In this document: piece by piece, positions 1 to 12,765 of the stretch
How positions within the stretch are numbered: the stretch's first letter is position 1
How the letters are laid out: every line of letters begins with the position of its first letter
Assembly (NCBI GenBank): GCA_016490735.1
Contig: JAEMWC010000099.1
Coordinates: 335,001 to 399,000, forward strand
Reading direction: 5' to 3'
DNA length: 64,000 nucleotides
Source: Pachyseris speciosa
Lineage: Eukaryota; Cnidaria; Anthozoa; Scleractinia; Pachyseridae
Notes under the pieces: model-generated
What the model saw: the letters and a program-made list of their open reading frames with translations, nothing else
What the model was told of the DNA's origin: nothing
Databases searched by the model: none
Position numbers and translations under genes: made by a program

Positions 1-1557
1 AATATTAATAAGCGATATGATTGATAGTCAGTGACACGGGTCCAGACATTCTCATGAACCTGTGTTTGGTTGCTTAGAAATATCACTTATGCACCAAGGA
101 GCCATCGTGCACTCTTCAAGGCAAAGCAAGGGGTTCAATTTAATAAGGAAAGCATTCATTTCGTGGACGGGTTTTGTAGGAGAGATTAAAAGTGTTGCGA
201 CTGTATAAGGGCTAGTCGTCTGACAGGTCAGGCCAGGTCAGGACTGAAACCGGATCGTTTGAATTCATCGTCACTCGCCAAACTCTTTTCTAACTTTGTT
301 GACATAGTAAAGACTTGTCAAGTTATGCATTATGCCGCCATCAGTAACAAAGAGATCATAAGCAATGAACCTTGATAGTTAGCACATCGTCCTGTTTAGC
401 TTCCTCAGTCGTCAAGGAAAAACAACTCAGCTAGCCGATTGTAAGGTGAGTGCATGTTACAGCCGAGTTTACATAAGATGGACCAAATTAGTGTTTAACA
501 TAACTGGGTGGTTTTCGCTGGCGAAAGAAGCAATATACACATCAGGCCTCGCTAACAAAGACCCCAAAGAGAATTTGCAACACGGGCACGAGAGCAAAGA
601 TCAGAACATTTTTTCTGGTTGTCTTTCCGCTTCGGTTTCCGCATAGTATGCCATTATTTTGCGCTTGTTCTTTCCCTTGAGACACTGCAAAACCACGCCT
701 AAGCATCGCATACTGAGGTAGTGATACAGACTCGTGCACAGAAGTGCAAGAGAGCAAATGTTGAGTGTTATTCTTGTATAACTTCCTCACACTAGGAGTT
801 AGTGCGGCTTGAGCATACAAGCACCAACGTAGGTTGGCTTATTACTTCCTTTCGTGTGCTTGTTCTTCTTCTTATGTCTATAAAAGCTGCGTGGTACGTA
901 CGTAATTTGTTGCCTTGCACGTTAATAGCTACTGTTGACACCAGCGTTGTTAACATGTTAAATACTGTGTTATGAAAAGGAAAATAGCCCAGTAAACTTT
1001 GCGTCTCTTGGTCGGAGTTTAAAGAACAAACACACCGGCTGAAAAAAGACATGAACATTTACAATTAGTTACAAACTACGTTTCGGTCGCCTATTTGTCC
1101 GGTAGTTAGAGACCAGCGAGAACGTACGTTGACTGTTTGTTGGAAGGTAGAGGTTGCAGTGTGGATGAACTAAATATCTCATTTGTCTGTTTACCAAAAA
1201 CGTCGGTACAGATAATGGAAAACCTTTTTAACTGATAACAAAAGCATATTAGCACTCAAACGGCAAGAGACATATACACTGTACAACAATACAAGTCAAT
1301 GTGTGATGCCCTCTGCGTGCATGGAGGCCGGTCACTTTGAAGTTGAAGTATGAAAGGAGACGATGTAAATACCGGTAAACCCTCGTGAACCAAAAATGAA
1401 ATGCGTACGTGTGGCGGTATCCCACCGGCTGTTATTTGGTGGCATCTATAATGACCAGAATTTTGCAGTCTATTTTATATTTAACAAATCGAATGTGGTT
1501 TAGCGTTGTCTATACTCTTATCGACAACGATATTCGTCATCACAGTGGTCAAAATGT

Positions 1558-1592
1558 TGTGGACTCACGAGGCGCAGCCGAGTGAGTCCACA
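1558..1592. repeat. Perfect 11-bp stem hairpin before a C-rich tract
   Basis: TGTGGACTCAC (1558-1568) and GTGAGTCCACA (1582-1592) are exact reverse complements around a 13-base loop. A C-rich run follows directly. No U-tract follows and no gene is adjacent, so a terminator role is not supported; it may be the end of a decayed inverted-repeat element. Confidence 0.6.
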
Positions 1593-2433
1593 GCATCCCC
1601 CCCCCTCCCCCCCCCGGAGAGGGATCTACAGTGTACGTGCCGTATAAGTTTCAGCATGGCGACTCTATAGAACTTCGTGGAGTACCTGCAAACTTCGTAC
1701 ATCAACGATTCAGATGAGGTATAACGTCCTTAATTGATTTAATCAAAATATTTAGTTACGGTATCAAAACAATCTTAAGCTCGGCCTCTTGAGAATTTTT
1801 TCGCAAATGGACCTAATATTGGGGTATCAAGTATCACTCACTTTAAAACAATCGCCAGCGCTCAAAGGCTCAGTTATTCAACCACGCCAATTCCAAACGC
1901 TTCGAGTAAGGCGGCTTTACTCGACGAGCTAACGTGTTCACCAAGGAACAACAAATTGACTTGATTTCCGGATTAAAGGAGGCCTTAGTCTCGGTAAGTA
2001 GGGTCGTCAATTGCTTATTCCTTTTATATTAATTAACTGCAGTCTCGATCGGTTTTCAAATCGGGTAAAGGTGAAATGGTTCAGTTGCTTTGGCTCTCCA
2101 CTGCGTTCGGTGTGCAAGTTATTCAGAGTTATTACATGGCTAAAGTAGTTGGCTTTAAAGTTAAATGCGGCTAATGGCACACGGAAACAAAAACGGTAGA
2201 ACCCACGGTAATGTTCGCAAATGGTCGATTATCTTGTGTACTGTAATTGATCTCATCGAATGGCCAACAGCGTATTCAAGAAAACTGTCTTGATTTGAAA
2301 CTAATTGAAAGTAAACGATGGACTCGATAACAGAACAAGCGACAAACATAATCACTGCAGTCAATCCACAACAGATGCACTGACAGTGGTGGGACAGAGA
2401 AAGATACTGACTGAGGAATTTTAAGTCACGAGG

Positions 2434-2738
2434 CCCCCCGGGTGGTACTACTTTATATGGCCTTAACGGGGAGGTGCGGACCGATATGATACAGTATACG
2501 GGGTATCGCCGGCTACAGCTGCTGTTCGCCTTGTCTTCTCAGCCAACCACGGTCCTGTGGAGTATACACGGCCCATTTCATTGCCAATGCATTAAAATAC
2601 AGTAAGAAACTAGCGTATAATTATTTCATTCTAGTCTCAAACAGGGTATGATTTTGGATTAAACGGGATAGGGAAATCAGAGAATTCAGCACCTGGGCCG
2701 CACCTCCCTACCCAAGCATCTGTTGAGTACCCCTCGGG
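2434..2738. mobile_element. MITE-like element with GGGTACT-type ends
   Basis: The left end (CCCCCCGGGTGGTACTAC) and the reverse complement of the right end (CCCGAGGGGTACTCAACA) are related imperfect inverted repeats about 300 bp apart. The interior holds fragments such as AGGGTATGATTTTGGAT and ACGGGATAGGG. The same kind of ends and interior occur at 19679-19915. I recall similar high-copy repeats in coral genomes, which is memory rather than evidence from here. No coding capacity. Confidence 0.5.
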
Positions 2739-5603
2739 AGAGGCATGCGTTAAGTCTCGACATTTTTCTAACTGGATGAAGGGAGATCAACAAAATCGAC
2801 CCCTGTCAGTTTTGAATCAATTCTAAAGCACGTTCCTGCATCTATAAAATTTGTTGATAAAGATAACTGTCCGCGCTCCTTCAAATGAAAGCTTGGTAAT
2901 TTTTACAGCGATTTGGAAGAAAAAATATATCTTAAGAAGCAGTAGCACTGGTATGTAATATCTGTATATGTGATAAGAATGTACATTTTGCTGCATTACA
3001 ACGTGTCGCAGGGTGAGTCAAAATACTAACAAATAGAGAAAATATAGAGCAATGCAACACGACAAAAGAAATTGACTTGGTTTCCAACACTATATATATT
3101 ATAACTTTGGGGTGACGCACACGCAATGAAAAACCGTATTTTTTCTTCATGAACAAGCGACTTGACCATCTCGGCATGTTTGCACATTTAGCTGAGTGCG
3201 ATTATGTTATTTAACTCACCATGTGTTGATCTATCTTCCTATACTCGTCTTTCCGTTTTCTTTATTTGTGAATTCAAGTATTACGGTAGCTCATAATGTT
3301 GACACTAGCAAATACCGACTGAGTACATGATTGTGTAACACATCGACATGCAAAATGTTAGGGCCCTGGTTCGGTACCCAAGTATTTATCGGTTACAGCA
3401 GTTGCAAGTATGTTGTTCAGTTGAGCCTGCGGTATCAATTTACGACAGTTTCTGAAGTCGTTAGCAATTAATACACGGTGATCAGGCACGCGAAGGCCCA
3501 ACGCGTCTACCATGCAGACCAAAAAGTGGGGTAAGAGAGCAGTAACTTTACATTTTTGCTCAGGGGATACAAGCGGATTCAGAAGAAAAGGTCAGTCAAA
3601 AGCAGCTGTTTGCCAATGATTACGGAAGAGCAAAAAAGTGCACTTCGTGAGGAATGGAGAGGGGGTCATTGACTTATTCTAATTGGAACGTGTACCAGCT
3701 GATGAACTAGTGCCACATATATTAGATAGAGTGTCGGTAAATCGACAGATTATATCATCAATATGTCCATTGCCTTTGTGCTGAGCGTAGAAAGTCCGGT
3801 GGTTAGAGCCACTCTCCCTCCGACGTATGTCTTCCATCGCGTTGAAAAATTCTCTCACGTTCAGGTGAAGCAACAGGTACGGTATTAAATGTCTTAAAGG
3901 ACTCGTTCTACCAAGCTTCATGAGTGGACTGTGACGAGAAACCGCAAAAGCGTCACATTAAAATATCTGACCAATTTCCGTAAAACGATAAAAACCCACC
4001 TTGGGCCTCGCCTGGATGGGTTTTGTCTCGTTTGATTTTGTTTCGTGAGCTATGTTGCAAAGTAACGTGCTTTAGAGCAAGTCCCTATGAAGAACATTCC
4101 TTCTCAAGTGTAAGTTTCAATCAGCTTGTTAATCAATGAGAGATTTGCTTGTCAGAAAATCAAGAACGCTAGGGTACGCGTTTCATCGTCGCCATAGTCA
4201 TTTTCCAACCAACGGCCTTTATAGCTTTAGACTCTGCATCGCAGTTCTAGCGATGGAACAAAAATGGAAGTCGTATTTCCCTACAGAGTTGGCACGTATG
4301 TCCTTGTTTTTTTTCTGGGGATTTCTATATTATTCTCCCAAGTACTTCTGGAGCGCTATCGCCCGCCAATACACTTCTTCGTTGACTTTGTCGCTCCAGG
4401 CAGTTATGCTTTTCACACACAAACGCATTTGCTCTTGAACAACGCGTTAATTTGATTACCATAAATATTCTTCAATCGCCAAGTAAAGCACGCTATGTGT
4501 AACTGATCACGTAAATGTCAAAGGGCTCTGAACTGCTGTAATAGAACTTCCATTGAATCATGCTTATCAAAATATTTGAAAGCAGTCTTTAAGAGGCTAT
4601 CACGATCAGGATAGTTATCAAATAACTAAAAGGTCGCAGATGCGCACTATAAGGCTGTTATAAGCGCCGTTTTTGAGCTGTGGTATGACAATTAAATTCT
4701 ACTTATGTTTCGTTGATCTATTTTCTAAAATAGGTGACTACTTATTTTGTGATTTACAGGATTGTCCGTTCTGAGCCGATAAAAGCTCATATTCTGATCT
4801 GTATTATTTGCATTCCACATGGTTCCATTAGGTTACTTATAAGGGATGCTTCGAGAAACCGTGAATTCAAATATCATTCATCACTCTTCTTTTCACAATA
4901 CATCAACGTATGCGCATTGCGGATATGGCAAGCACAACGATTCACTCATTCTCACATAATGATTTGGCCGTTAGCCAAAGCAGTGAAGGCAGAGAGTTGT
5001 AGGTTGATTGCCTACAATCGTTTGTTGCTATGCGGTTTTTGCTGCATTTCAGGCCACCAGTAACATTTTGAACCTAATTTATTTACCAGATACATCCGAT
5101 AGTGTCGTGAATTCCCGGACTTTGTTCCTGAATGGAGACTTATCATCAGTATTCCAAATGTTTAGTTTGAGCAACATCAGGTAGGAAGGCCTTAGTCATA
5201 CTCCAAACCCACGCGAACTCATACAAACCCCGAGACAACACAATCCGAGAGGCAATTTTGAGAGATCTTTGCATGAATTTGTTCACCAAAATGTGAAGTG
5301 GATCAAGCGAAAATCTAGAAAGAGCGTCTGGGAATTAGTACAATAGCTAAATTGATCATGGCATCTCATAAAAATTATAACGCTTTGGCTAAACAACGCA
5401 GGTAAATTTGTGTACGTCTGTATGTTGGAGGCAATGACATACTTGCTCCCAAACATGCAAACGTCTTTAGGATTTCCCAACTTCACAGAACCCTGTTTTC
5501 GCTATTTTTTAACCCTTGACTCTCAAACTTGGTCAATTTTCTAACGCTCTTTCCACTAGTATGAATGGATTCAAGCAACCCTGCCAATATCTTAAAATAA
5601 AAC

Positions 5604-5653
<50 letters not shown>

Positions 5654-5665
5654 GTAATAATAATA
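5604..5665. repeat. ATA trinucleotide microsatellite
   Basis: About twenty AAT/ATA units with one interruption (ATAGTAATA). It yields long isoleucine or tyrosine runs in translation, which are artefacts and not genes. Confidence 0.95.
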
Positions 5666-7327
5666 AAAACAAGAAGGTGTCTATTGGAAAACATCCAACA
5701 TTGTCCGCCATTTCTACTACTATTTCTGCTATGCATCGTTTTGCATCGTGTATGGATGTTAGTTCCTACTCCATGGAAAAGGCTACGTATGAACATAACA
5801 TTTTAATCAAACACATCGGCCTTCTTCGCACGATTCCCGTGCGAATTAGTGAACTGAAACAAATACCGACTACATCGACAATGATAGCGCCTTGACCTCG
5901 GGCCTGCCAAATTTGTCAACAGGAAAAGTACTTCAAACAGCAAACACTGAGCATAACTTTCGCTCCGAAGTTTTAGGTATGCAAAACGGTCACTTCGTTC
6001 TTTCGTATAGATTTAAATTTAAAAACAAAATCCCATGAACGTATGCCACTTCACCTATCACTTTCGTGTCCTTAATTAGAAACATGCGCGAACTCTTTTC
6101 TTTAACCAAAACCTTCAACCTTGTGAATTATTGGAATAGCTCACTATAGTGTTTTTTTTTTCCCCAGGTTATATCGATCACTCATCGAAGTAAATCCAAA
6201 GTCATTTTATTAAGAAACAAAAATACGGTGATTTCAAAATTAGCAACGAAGACTTGTCAAGGAACACCATTGCTGGCACTTAGGTTTCTTTTTTTTTTCT
6301 TTTCTTTTTTTTTTTTTTTACTTTGAAATTCAATTCACTGCTTTCTCCAATTACATGACAACAGTGCACCGCTAAAGCGCTCAGGGAATACATAGCCTTC
6401 TCTATTTCAAAATTTCCTCGGGGTTATCATTCAATGACCGTGCTAGTGAGGCGTACTGATAAGTCAAGAGGCGGTTGTTTGCGATCCCGGTGTTGCGATC
6501 TGTTAATTATATTATTTTCTTTCCTTTTCAATCTGCCGCATGCGTATTTTTCCAAGTTTCAATGATCACACAGTAGACAAAAACGAGATGAGTACTTTCG
6601 TCGTAAGATAAACAGCAACACGTAGGTTCGAAATTCAGGGTATAAGGTGAGACCGTTCGTAGTCTTAGCTTTGATTAATACTGCACTGAACCCATTTTGG
6701 ATATTCATCAAGATTTGCATTAGACAACTCAGGCCTTTTCTGAATGTACCTCACACTATGCTTAGGATCCAGATTGGATTCGGTGGCCTGACATAGGGAT
6801 AGTCACACTTATACCAGGCGAGTAATCTCGCATTCGAGATCGACAGTTTGACAACACAGTTTCACAACAGTTTGATCGCTTAGAAAAGGACCGAGAAGGA
6901 TCTAAGCTAATCATCCTCGGCGAGGGGTGATCTCAGATGCATCCACGAATTCCAATCTATTAATGATATTTATGAACGCACCCAAAAGATACTTGACGTC
7001 CTGACCCTCCTATTTCCGCCTATTTTGCGCGACAGCGTAAAATAAGATAGTATTAAGGCATGGAACGAAGCATGTGACTGGTCAAGGCGCGCAGTAGCAG
7101 CGAACGCGTTTAAGAGGCTCATACTACCGTAATAACCTCCTTTTACGAGCCAGCTTCAAAACGGTTTCAATCACCTGTATGTGGTTGGCTAGAATATTTC
7201 TGGCGTCGCATTTTTCTGACCACTCGGCCAGTAAACCAAATTGCGCCATTTTCGTGCCTTCTTACACGTGATTATTTTCACAAACTGGTTGCACGATTTG
7301 TGTAAAAGTAATCCTCTCGTTCCAGAT

Positions 7328-7541
7328 AGATTTGGCAGGTTGAATTTGCTCGTGGTTTACCTGTGAGGTACCACTAGAAATGGCGCCAATCGTTTTAGAT
7401 GTAGGTTCGGCGCATTGAATTTGCTCGTGGTTTACCTCAGTGAGGAACCACTAGAAATGGCACCAATCGTTCTGGATAGATTTGGCGCGTTGAATTTGCT
7501 CGTGGTTAACTAGTGAGGAACCGCTAGAAATGGCGCCAATC
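7328..7541. repeat. Three-unit 75-bp minisatellite
   Basis: Three head-to-tail units start at 7328, 7403 and 7478. Each contains TTGAATTTGCTCGTGGTT, a variable GTGAGG(T/A)ACC segment and CTAGAAATGGC(G/A)CCAATC. Units differ by a few substitutions and 1-2 bp indels, and the third is shorter. GGTTTACCTGTGAGGTACC inside the unit is partly self-complementary. There are no spacers and no flanking cas-like genes, so this is an ordinary eukaryotic tandem duplication. Confidence 0.85.
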
Positions 7542-8939
7542 AGTTATGTCACGGATTCAGAATGGATGCCGGCTTACATAGATGTTGACAAAGCTTTTGA
7601 CAGATTTGTTCTTCAGTTCCAAATGGTAAATGAGCATTAATAACTGTACAGTGTGGGCTGTCTACATTTCTACTGATTTTGAGGTAACGAGGCCTGTACT
7701 GCGATATCTTAAAAAAATTCTTTATACGACATGTAGACGTTAGATTTGGTTAGTTTCTGGAGCCATAATACCCCCAAACACATTTTTTTCCCTTTATTTT
7801 GAAACAATTTATTTGCCAATAATTGGGTAAAAATATTTTAATTGGTATTTTATATTTCAACAGCATTTTCCCTTTGGAGTGTTTTTAATAGCTATATTTT
7901 GGCACAGTTAAATAATTATTGTGAATGATATAAGAAATAAATCATATATGAACTGCGGAAATGAAATCCTCGTTTACTGCGAGGATCATTCTTCATTTGA
8001 TTAAAAAATTATTATTAGAAAATCTCGCTATCATAATGAACAGAATCTGCACGGCGTAGTCATATGGTCTTATACACAGCATCATCATCGTTTCACAAGC
8101 ACAACTACCAGCATGCCATGATTGCCAGCATGTTTTAGTTGTCACAATCATTCATAATTATAATTATATTTTCTTTTCGTTTATTTCGTTCATTTCTTTC
8201 CCTAATTAAATTGTTTTAATCATTGTGACCTTCGCGAGAGTAAAACAAATGGGACTAACCTTTGATTCTCTTCAGTAACCGAGGTATAGCGAGACAATGA
8301 TTCGTTTTAATTATAAATCAGCGGTGAACTAAAATATTGAAACGAGAAAATTCATAAAAGGTTCTTTTAGATATCCTTTTAAAAACAAAAGCTTTCCATT
8401 TATTAATAAACGCTCGAGAGCAATTCATTTCTTTGTTTGCCTTTGATGAGTGTGTATATTTTACTTAATTGTGTTTTCCGTGTCTTCGTCTTTTTGTTGT
8501 TTTTTTGTTGTTTTTTTTTTTGTTTTTTTGTTTTTTGTCTTGGATGGTTTATTCATAATTTATAGAAGGAGGCGCCAGTTTAAGCAAATTGTTATTCGTA
8601 GTTCTCATGCGGAGAAAATCGGCATTGTCAAGTGTGCTTGTATGCATGTGTTCAATTATTTTTAGATCGCCTTCATTTATTTTTCATTTCTTTATATTTA
8701 TTTCTCTGTAAAAAGAACAGGTGTCATTTGCCCCTGGCTCAGACAGCGAGGAGTACTTGGTGGAAAATCTGGCAACTCGCCAGTGAGTAACTTCTGTCTC
8801 ATTTAAGACAGTGTTGAGTGAAGTTGTATGCAACTAAACCAGTGGACAGAGGAGTTTTCATAAAAACCAACAATTTACTTTTCAGTTAAGATAACAGTGG
8901 TTGGTGAAAAGTGTCAGAACATCGCCACTCGACACCGAC

Positions 8940-10061
8940 ATGGAAATGAACTCAACTTCATCAAACAGCTCAACACTTAAACCACAAAGCGCTGACAACG
9001 CTTCAGAAGCATTTGCTGGCGAAACTCCCGCCTTTAAGGCAGTCAAGCTATCGTTGTACACCATAATCTTTCTCATAAGCGTCATGGGTAACACTTTGGT
9101 CTGCATCGTGGTTGCCCGACGAAGACGTCTGAGAACCGTCACGAACCTGTTCGTGTTGAATCTTGCGGCTTCAGACCTCGCCATCACCTGCATTTGTATT
9201 CCGTTTGATATTCCAGTACAAGAAAATAACTACAGATGGCCTTACGGAGGGTTCGCGTGTAAGTTGATATGGCCGCTCCAGACGGTGGCTATGTTCGCCT
9301 CGATATTCACTCTAACAGCTGTAAGCCTTAATAGATTCTGGGCGATCGTGTACCCGCTGCGGAAACAAATGAGGAAAAACCACGCCGTTTGTGTTATAGT
9401 CACGATCTGGGTCATTTGTGTCATACTCACAATGCCATATATGTTTGTTCTACGTCTGGACGAGACAACGATGGAATGCGGAGAAAATTGGCCGGGAATA
9501 AACTACAGAAAGGCTTACACAGCTTCATTGTTTGTTCTGCAATACCTGTTGCCATTAACGGTGATTACACTTGCATACCTCAAAATTGGACTCGAATTAA
9601 AACATTGCACAAACGTAAAAAACGCTTTGGCTGTCAACGCCGTCTTACACAAGGCACACCGAACCGAGGCTCGCAAGGTTGTGCGCATGCTTATCGTCGT
9701 CACCCTCCTCTTTGCAATCTGTGTCCTACCCAACAACGTCATGTGGCTTTGGCTGGATTTCGGTAATGGTGCCTACTACGCTCATTTTTGGGACGTGGTT
9801 GCGTTCACGAATATAATTTTATTTGCAAACAGCGCGGCAAATCCGATAGCATATACAATCTGCCACGAGAATTTTAGAGAGGAATTTAAGTTGTACTTTA
9901 CCTGCGATCCCACGATTTTCCAAAGCATGGCGGAGACCACTTTGACATACACAAGGACTCGGTTCAGGAGTCTGACAGGGTCTGAGAAAATCACGACAAA
10001 GAGCCAGGCTATTGAAAGTGGAGAACTATTAGTGATTGATGCTAAGGAGACTGTCATCTGA
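8940..10061 (+). CDS. Class A (rhodopsin-like) G-protein-coupled receptor, intronless coding region
   Basis: Encodes a 373-residue seven-helix receptor for the plasma membrane. I start at the ATG at 8940; the frame is open further upstream without another ATG. The N-terminus has possible N-glycosylation sites (N4, N9, N20). Visible landmarks: N51 of GNTLV in helix 1, D79 of NLAASD in helix 2, C107 and C180 for the conserved disulphide, R132 of the helix 3 DRY position, W157 in helix 4, P205 in helix 5, P264 in helix 6 and NPIAY (301-305) in helix 7. Two activation switches are altered: DRY reads NRF, and the usual tryptophan of CWxP is V262 (CVLP). The WPYG segment and family style suggest a neuropeptide- or amine-like receptor, but I cannot name the ligand. 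A TTTTCAG acceptor at 8879-8885 suggests a non-coding 5' exon. Its closest relative here is the receptor at 23389-24474. A possible AATAAA lies at 10497-10502. Confidence 0.93.
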   Translation: MEMNSTSSNSSTLKPQSADNASEAFAGETPAFKAVKLSLYTIIFLISVMGNTLVCIVVARRRRLRTVTNLFVLNLAASDLAITCICIPFDIPVQENNYRWPYGGFACKLIWPLQTVAMFASIFTLTAVSLNRFWAIVYPLRKQMRKNHAVCVIVTIWVICVILTMPYMFVLRLDETTMECGENWPGINYRKAYTASLFVLQYLLPLTVITLAYLKIGLELKHCTNVKNALAVNAVLHKAHRTEARKVVRMLIVVTLLFAICVLPNNVMWLWLDFGNGAYYAHFWDVVAFTNIILFANSAANPIAYTICHENFREEFKLYFTCDPTIFQSMAETTLTYTRTRFRSLTGSEKITTKSQAIESGELLVIDAKETVI

Positions 10062-11200
10062 TTGGAAACTTGATTACCATGGTTGTTTGCATTAGCAGAC
10101 ATTCAAAAAGACATTAGGTGATCGATACAAAAGAGACTGTCATTGATTGATGACTTAATTACTACTATAATTGTCTCCAGTAGACATAACCCTTAACCTT
10201 GATTTACCTTGATCCGTGTTGCTAGTAAGTGAAGCGCCTTCGAGTGCACCCTATTGCATATTAGTGCTGTTGTTTAGTTAAACAAGTACGTTGCCCAGGC
10301 TTTATCTAAGAGCACTAATGAACTCAGCTACCTTCAAGAGGCAATTCAGTGTAACGACTAGTAGTCTACTTTTAACTAAACTGTTCCGATGACTAGTTGG
10401 ACGGTGGATTCGGGAGTGCGTGAAATGCCTTTAGAAAACTCAAGCTTTAAAATTTCATACTCATGCTTTAAAAACGTGCAAGAACACATACATAACAATA
10501 AACAGCAACAGAGGAAAGCCAAACTCAATCAGAAAATGAAACTTTCCTTCCTTTGTCATATGCGGGAACCGGATGTCTTAATAGTAGAACTGAAAAGTGT
10601 TTCGACTCCGTTTGAGGTCGAGCCTGGCCCCCATCCTTGGCTTCATCTCCATTTCTCCGCCGGCCCCCTGTGAATAACTTGTTGGATATACTGGCCAATT
10701 TTCCTTGTACATCCTAAGAAGAGGCTTTTTTTACAGACTACCCTTATCTCATGCCGCCTCCTTAAGAGCATTTACCGCACCTTTTTCCTTTTACGAACGC
10801 TGCAAACGGCCCATGTACGAGTAACAAACGGTGCTTTTCAGAAGACTGCGTAGTTCGCAAGATTCTTCGCGCAGGTTGGCAGACTTCTTTTTTACCCCTA
10901 CTGCCCCATAGCATACTGGGCGAAAATTTCTAGCAGAAATAGCCATTTTACCATTGCATCCCCAGTGACCTGGCCTTCATGAATGGAAACGAGGATGGCG
11001 GAGACCTGTTTTGATTCAGACCTCACTGCTTCTCTCATGTAAATCAGGTTATTCTTATGGTAACTAGTCCTCATTTGCATGAGAAAGACAGATGTCTGTA
11101 TCAAAACAAGGTCACCTCCAGCCTCGCTTCCACTCAAAGGCCAGGTCACTGAACACAAAACTGTAAAATGGGCTATTAATACGCTAAGATTGAGGTAATA

Positions 11201-11535
11201 GGGAGCTTAAGCAACGAGGACGGGTACGGCAACGAGAACGTCACAAAACAATAGGTTTAATGAGTAAAAACAATCGCTTTGCACGTGTATTTTACATTTG
11301 GGTACATTTCTTTGCCACCCTCTGCAAAACAACAACGTGAAATGACCAAGTTTTATGTTTTCTCGAAAACGTGAGCCCATGACGGCAAATTTTCTTTTTC
11401 CTGAATTTGACGCCGTAACGATTTAGCCTCTGGCGAATTCGCCAGTATTTTGCAAGTTAGACAAACTGGAATGATCGGCCAAAGAATTACAAAAGCGATA
11501 AGTTAGATGTTGGCGTCTTTGTTGCTTAAGGTCCC
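11201..11535. mobile_element. 335-bp MITE with GGGAGCTTAAGCAACGA ends, TA duplication
   Basis: The ends GGGAGCTTAAGCAACGAGGA and (reverse complement) GGGACCTTAAGCAACAAAGA form imperfect inverted repeats. A TA dinucleotide flanks each side (11199-11200 and 11536-11537), fitting a Tc1/mariner-like target duplication. Two more copies are present: 44181-44975 (split by another MITE) and 31070-31258 plus 33444-33629 (split by a 2-kb unit). Non-coding. Confidence 0.75.
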
Positions 11536-11964
11536 TAATGAGGTGAGGGAACGGGATAAGGAAATGATTCCGCCGGAGGCGCCGTAGCACATTTAAAGCG
11601 CTTGGCAAACTTAGCATTTGCCGAGAGTATCAGGAATTTTTCTTTCCTTTGGGCTTAAAATGTCAACATTTTACGAGGAATGTATGCCTGGGTGGCAACT
11701 ATTTCCACCCAGCCATACAATTCCTTGTAAATACCACAGGTTCTAATTTTTCCGACAATATTCAACGTATCGGATCGAGTAATATTCAACTGGTTACAAA
11801 GAGTGACAAGCTCTTTTAGTCTGTCCATTTCTTCGTATACGTTGGTCGTATATATGCAAATGAGAAAAAATGTAAACAATTACCTCAGCAAGATTCTCCT
11901 TTTCTTCCAGCGCGGCAACTTACAATGCATATCAACCACAGGAATCTAGGCATCATCAAGACAA

Positions 11965-12016
<52 letters not shown>
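11965..12016. repeat. ATA microsatellite
   Basis: About seventeen AAT units, followed by an AT-rich tract. Confidence 0.95.
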
Positions 12017-12020
<4 letters not shown>

Positions 12021-12285
12021 TAATTTTTAATAATAATTTATTCAAGAATATCATGAAGAACATATTTACAAAAAAACTATTTCCAAGGATAAATGCTGTT
12101 TAAAAAAAACGTACTCTCAAATTTTTATGTACACTTTCAGCAAAACTAAAATTTTCGTATTTCGAAATTGTTGTGTCCATGTTAAACATGAAGTTTTAAA
12201 ATATTTTAAAAATAGTTATGGGTCGGCTCCAGAAAATGTGACAAAAAAAAAGTAGCCTAAAAAAGTCGAATAAAAATGTTTACAA

Positions 12286-12345
<60 letters not shown>

Positions 12346-12361
12346 TAATAATAATAATAAT
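12286..12361. repeat. ATA microsatellite
   Basis: About twenty-five ATA units with one AAAAT interruption. The long isoleucine/tyrosine frames across it are not genes. Confidence 0.95.
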
Positions 12362-12560
12362 AGTCGAGATACAACGACACCAAAACGTTTTTAGGAGGCA
12401 AAGGTCATTCAAGCATCGCAATGTTCAACATCAGATCCCCTTGGGGAACAAGAGGTGGGGGGGGGGGGGGGAGGGGAAGAGGGATGTTCGTCCTGGACAG
12501 TAGCCCATCACTTGGAGCGTACAACTGCCCTATATTCCTGTCACGGCGTTTTCACAGACC

Positions 12561-12618
<58 letters not shown>

Positions 12619-12765
12619 ATTTCATATGAAAATTAGTTGCCATTCACATGCAAATGTAACTCATTTTCATATGAATGGAAACTAATTTTCATATGAGAAG
12701 ATGAGCACTTGTTAATTGGACTCACTTTCAAAAGGAAGCCAAAGGTAATTCGGAAATGGCCTATT
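12561..12765. mobile_element. 205-bp MITE with AATAGGCCATTTCCGAATTA ends
   Basis: The first ~48 bp and last ~48 bp are near-perfect inverted repeats (AATAGGCCATTTCCGAATTA at the left; its reverse complement at the right), continuing through CCTTTGGC and GAGTCC. The middle contains TTTCATATGAAA-like palindromes. A diverged copy lies at 38097-38221. Confidence 0.8.

Larger units (their letters stand above)
1..8885. other. Intergenic region, no gene recognised
   Basis: I find no open reading frame here with a recognisable domain, and no convincing set of splice-compatible exons. Frames of 60-110 codons on both strands are low-complexity or chance frames. It holds a short hairpin (1558-1592), a GGGTACT-type MITE (2434-2738), an ATA microsatellite (5604-5665), T-rich tracts near 6288-6318 and 8490-8540, and a three-unit minisatellite (7328-7541). 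The last ~200 bases probably include the 5' UTR intron of the downstream GPCR, because a TTTTCAG acceptor ends at 8885. Confidence 0.6.

Noticed and set aside
5516..5806. Frames of ~90-96 codons on both strands
   Set aside because: They are created by the ATA microsatellite (isoleucine runs); no homology.
7328..7541. CRISPR-like repeat array
   Set aside because: Units are contiguous and diverged with no unique spacers, in a eukaryotic context.
9389..9766. 125-codon plus-strand frame inside the first GPCR
   Set aside because: Out-of-frame shadow of the receptor gene.
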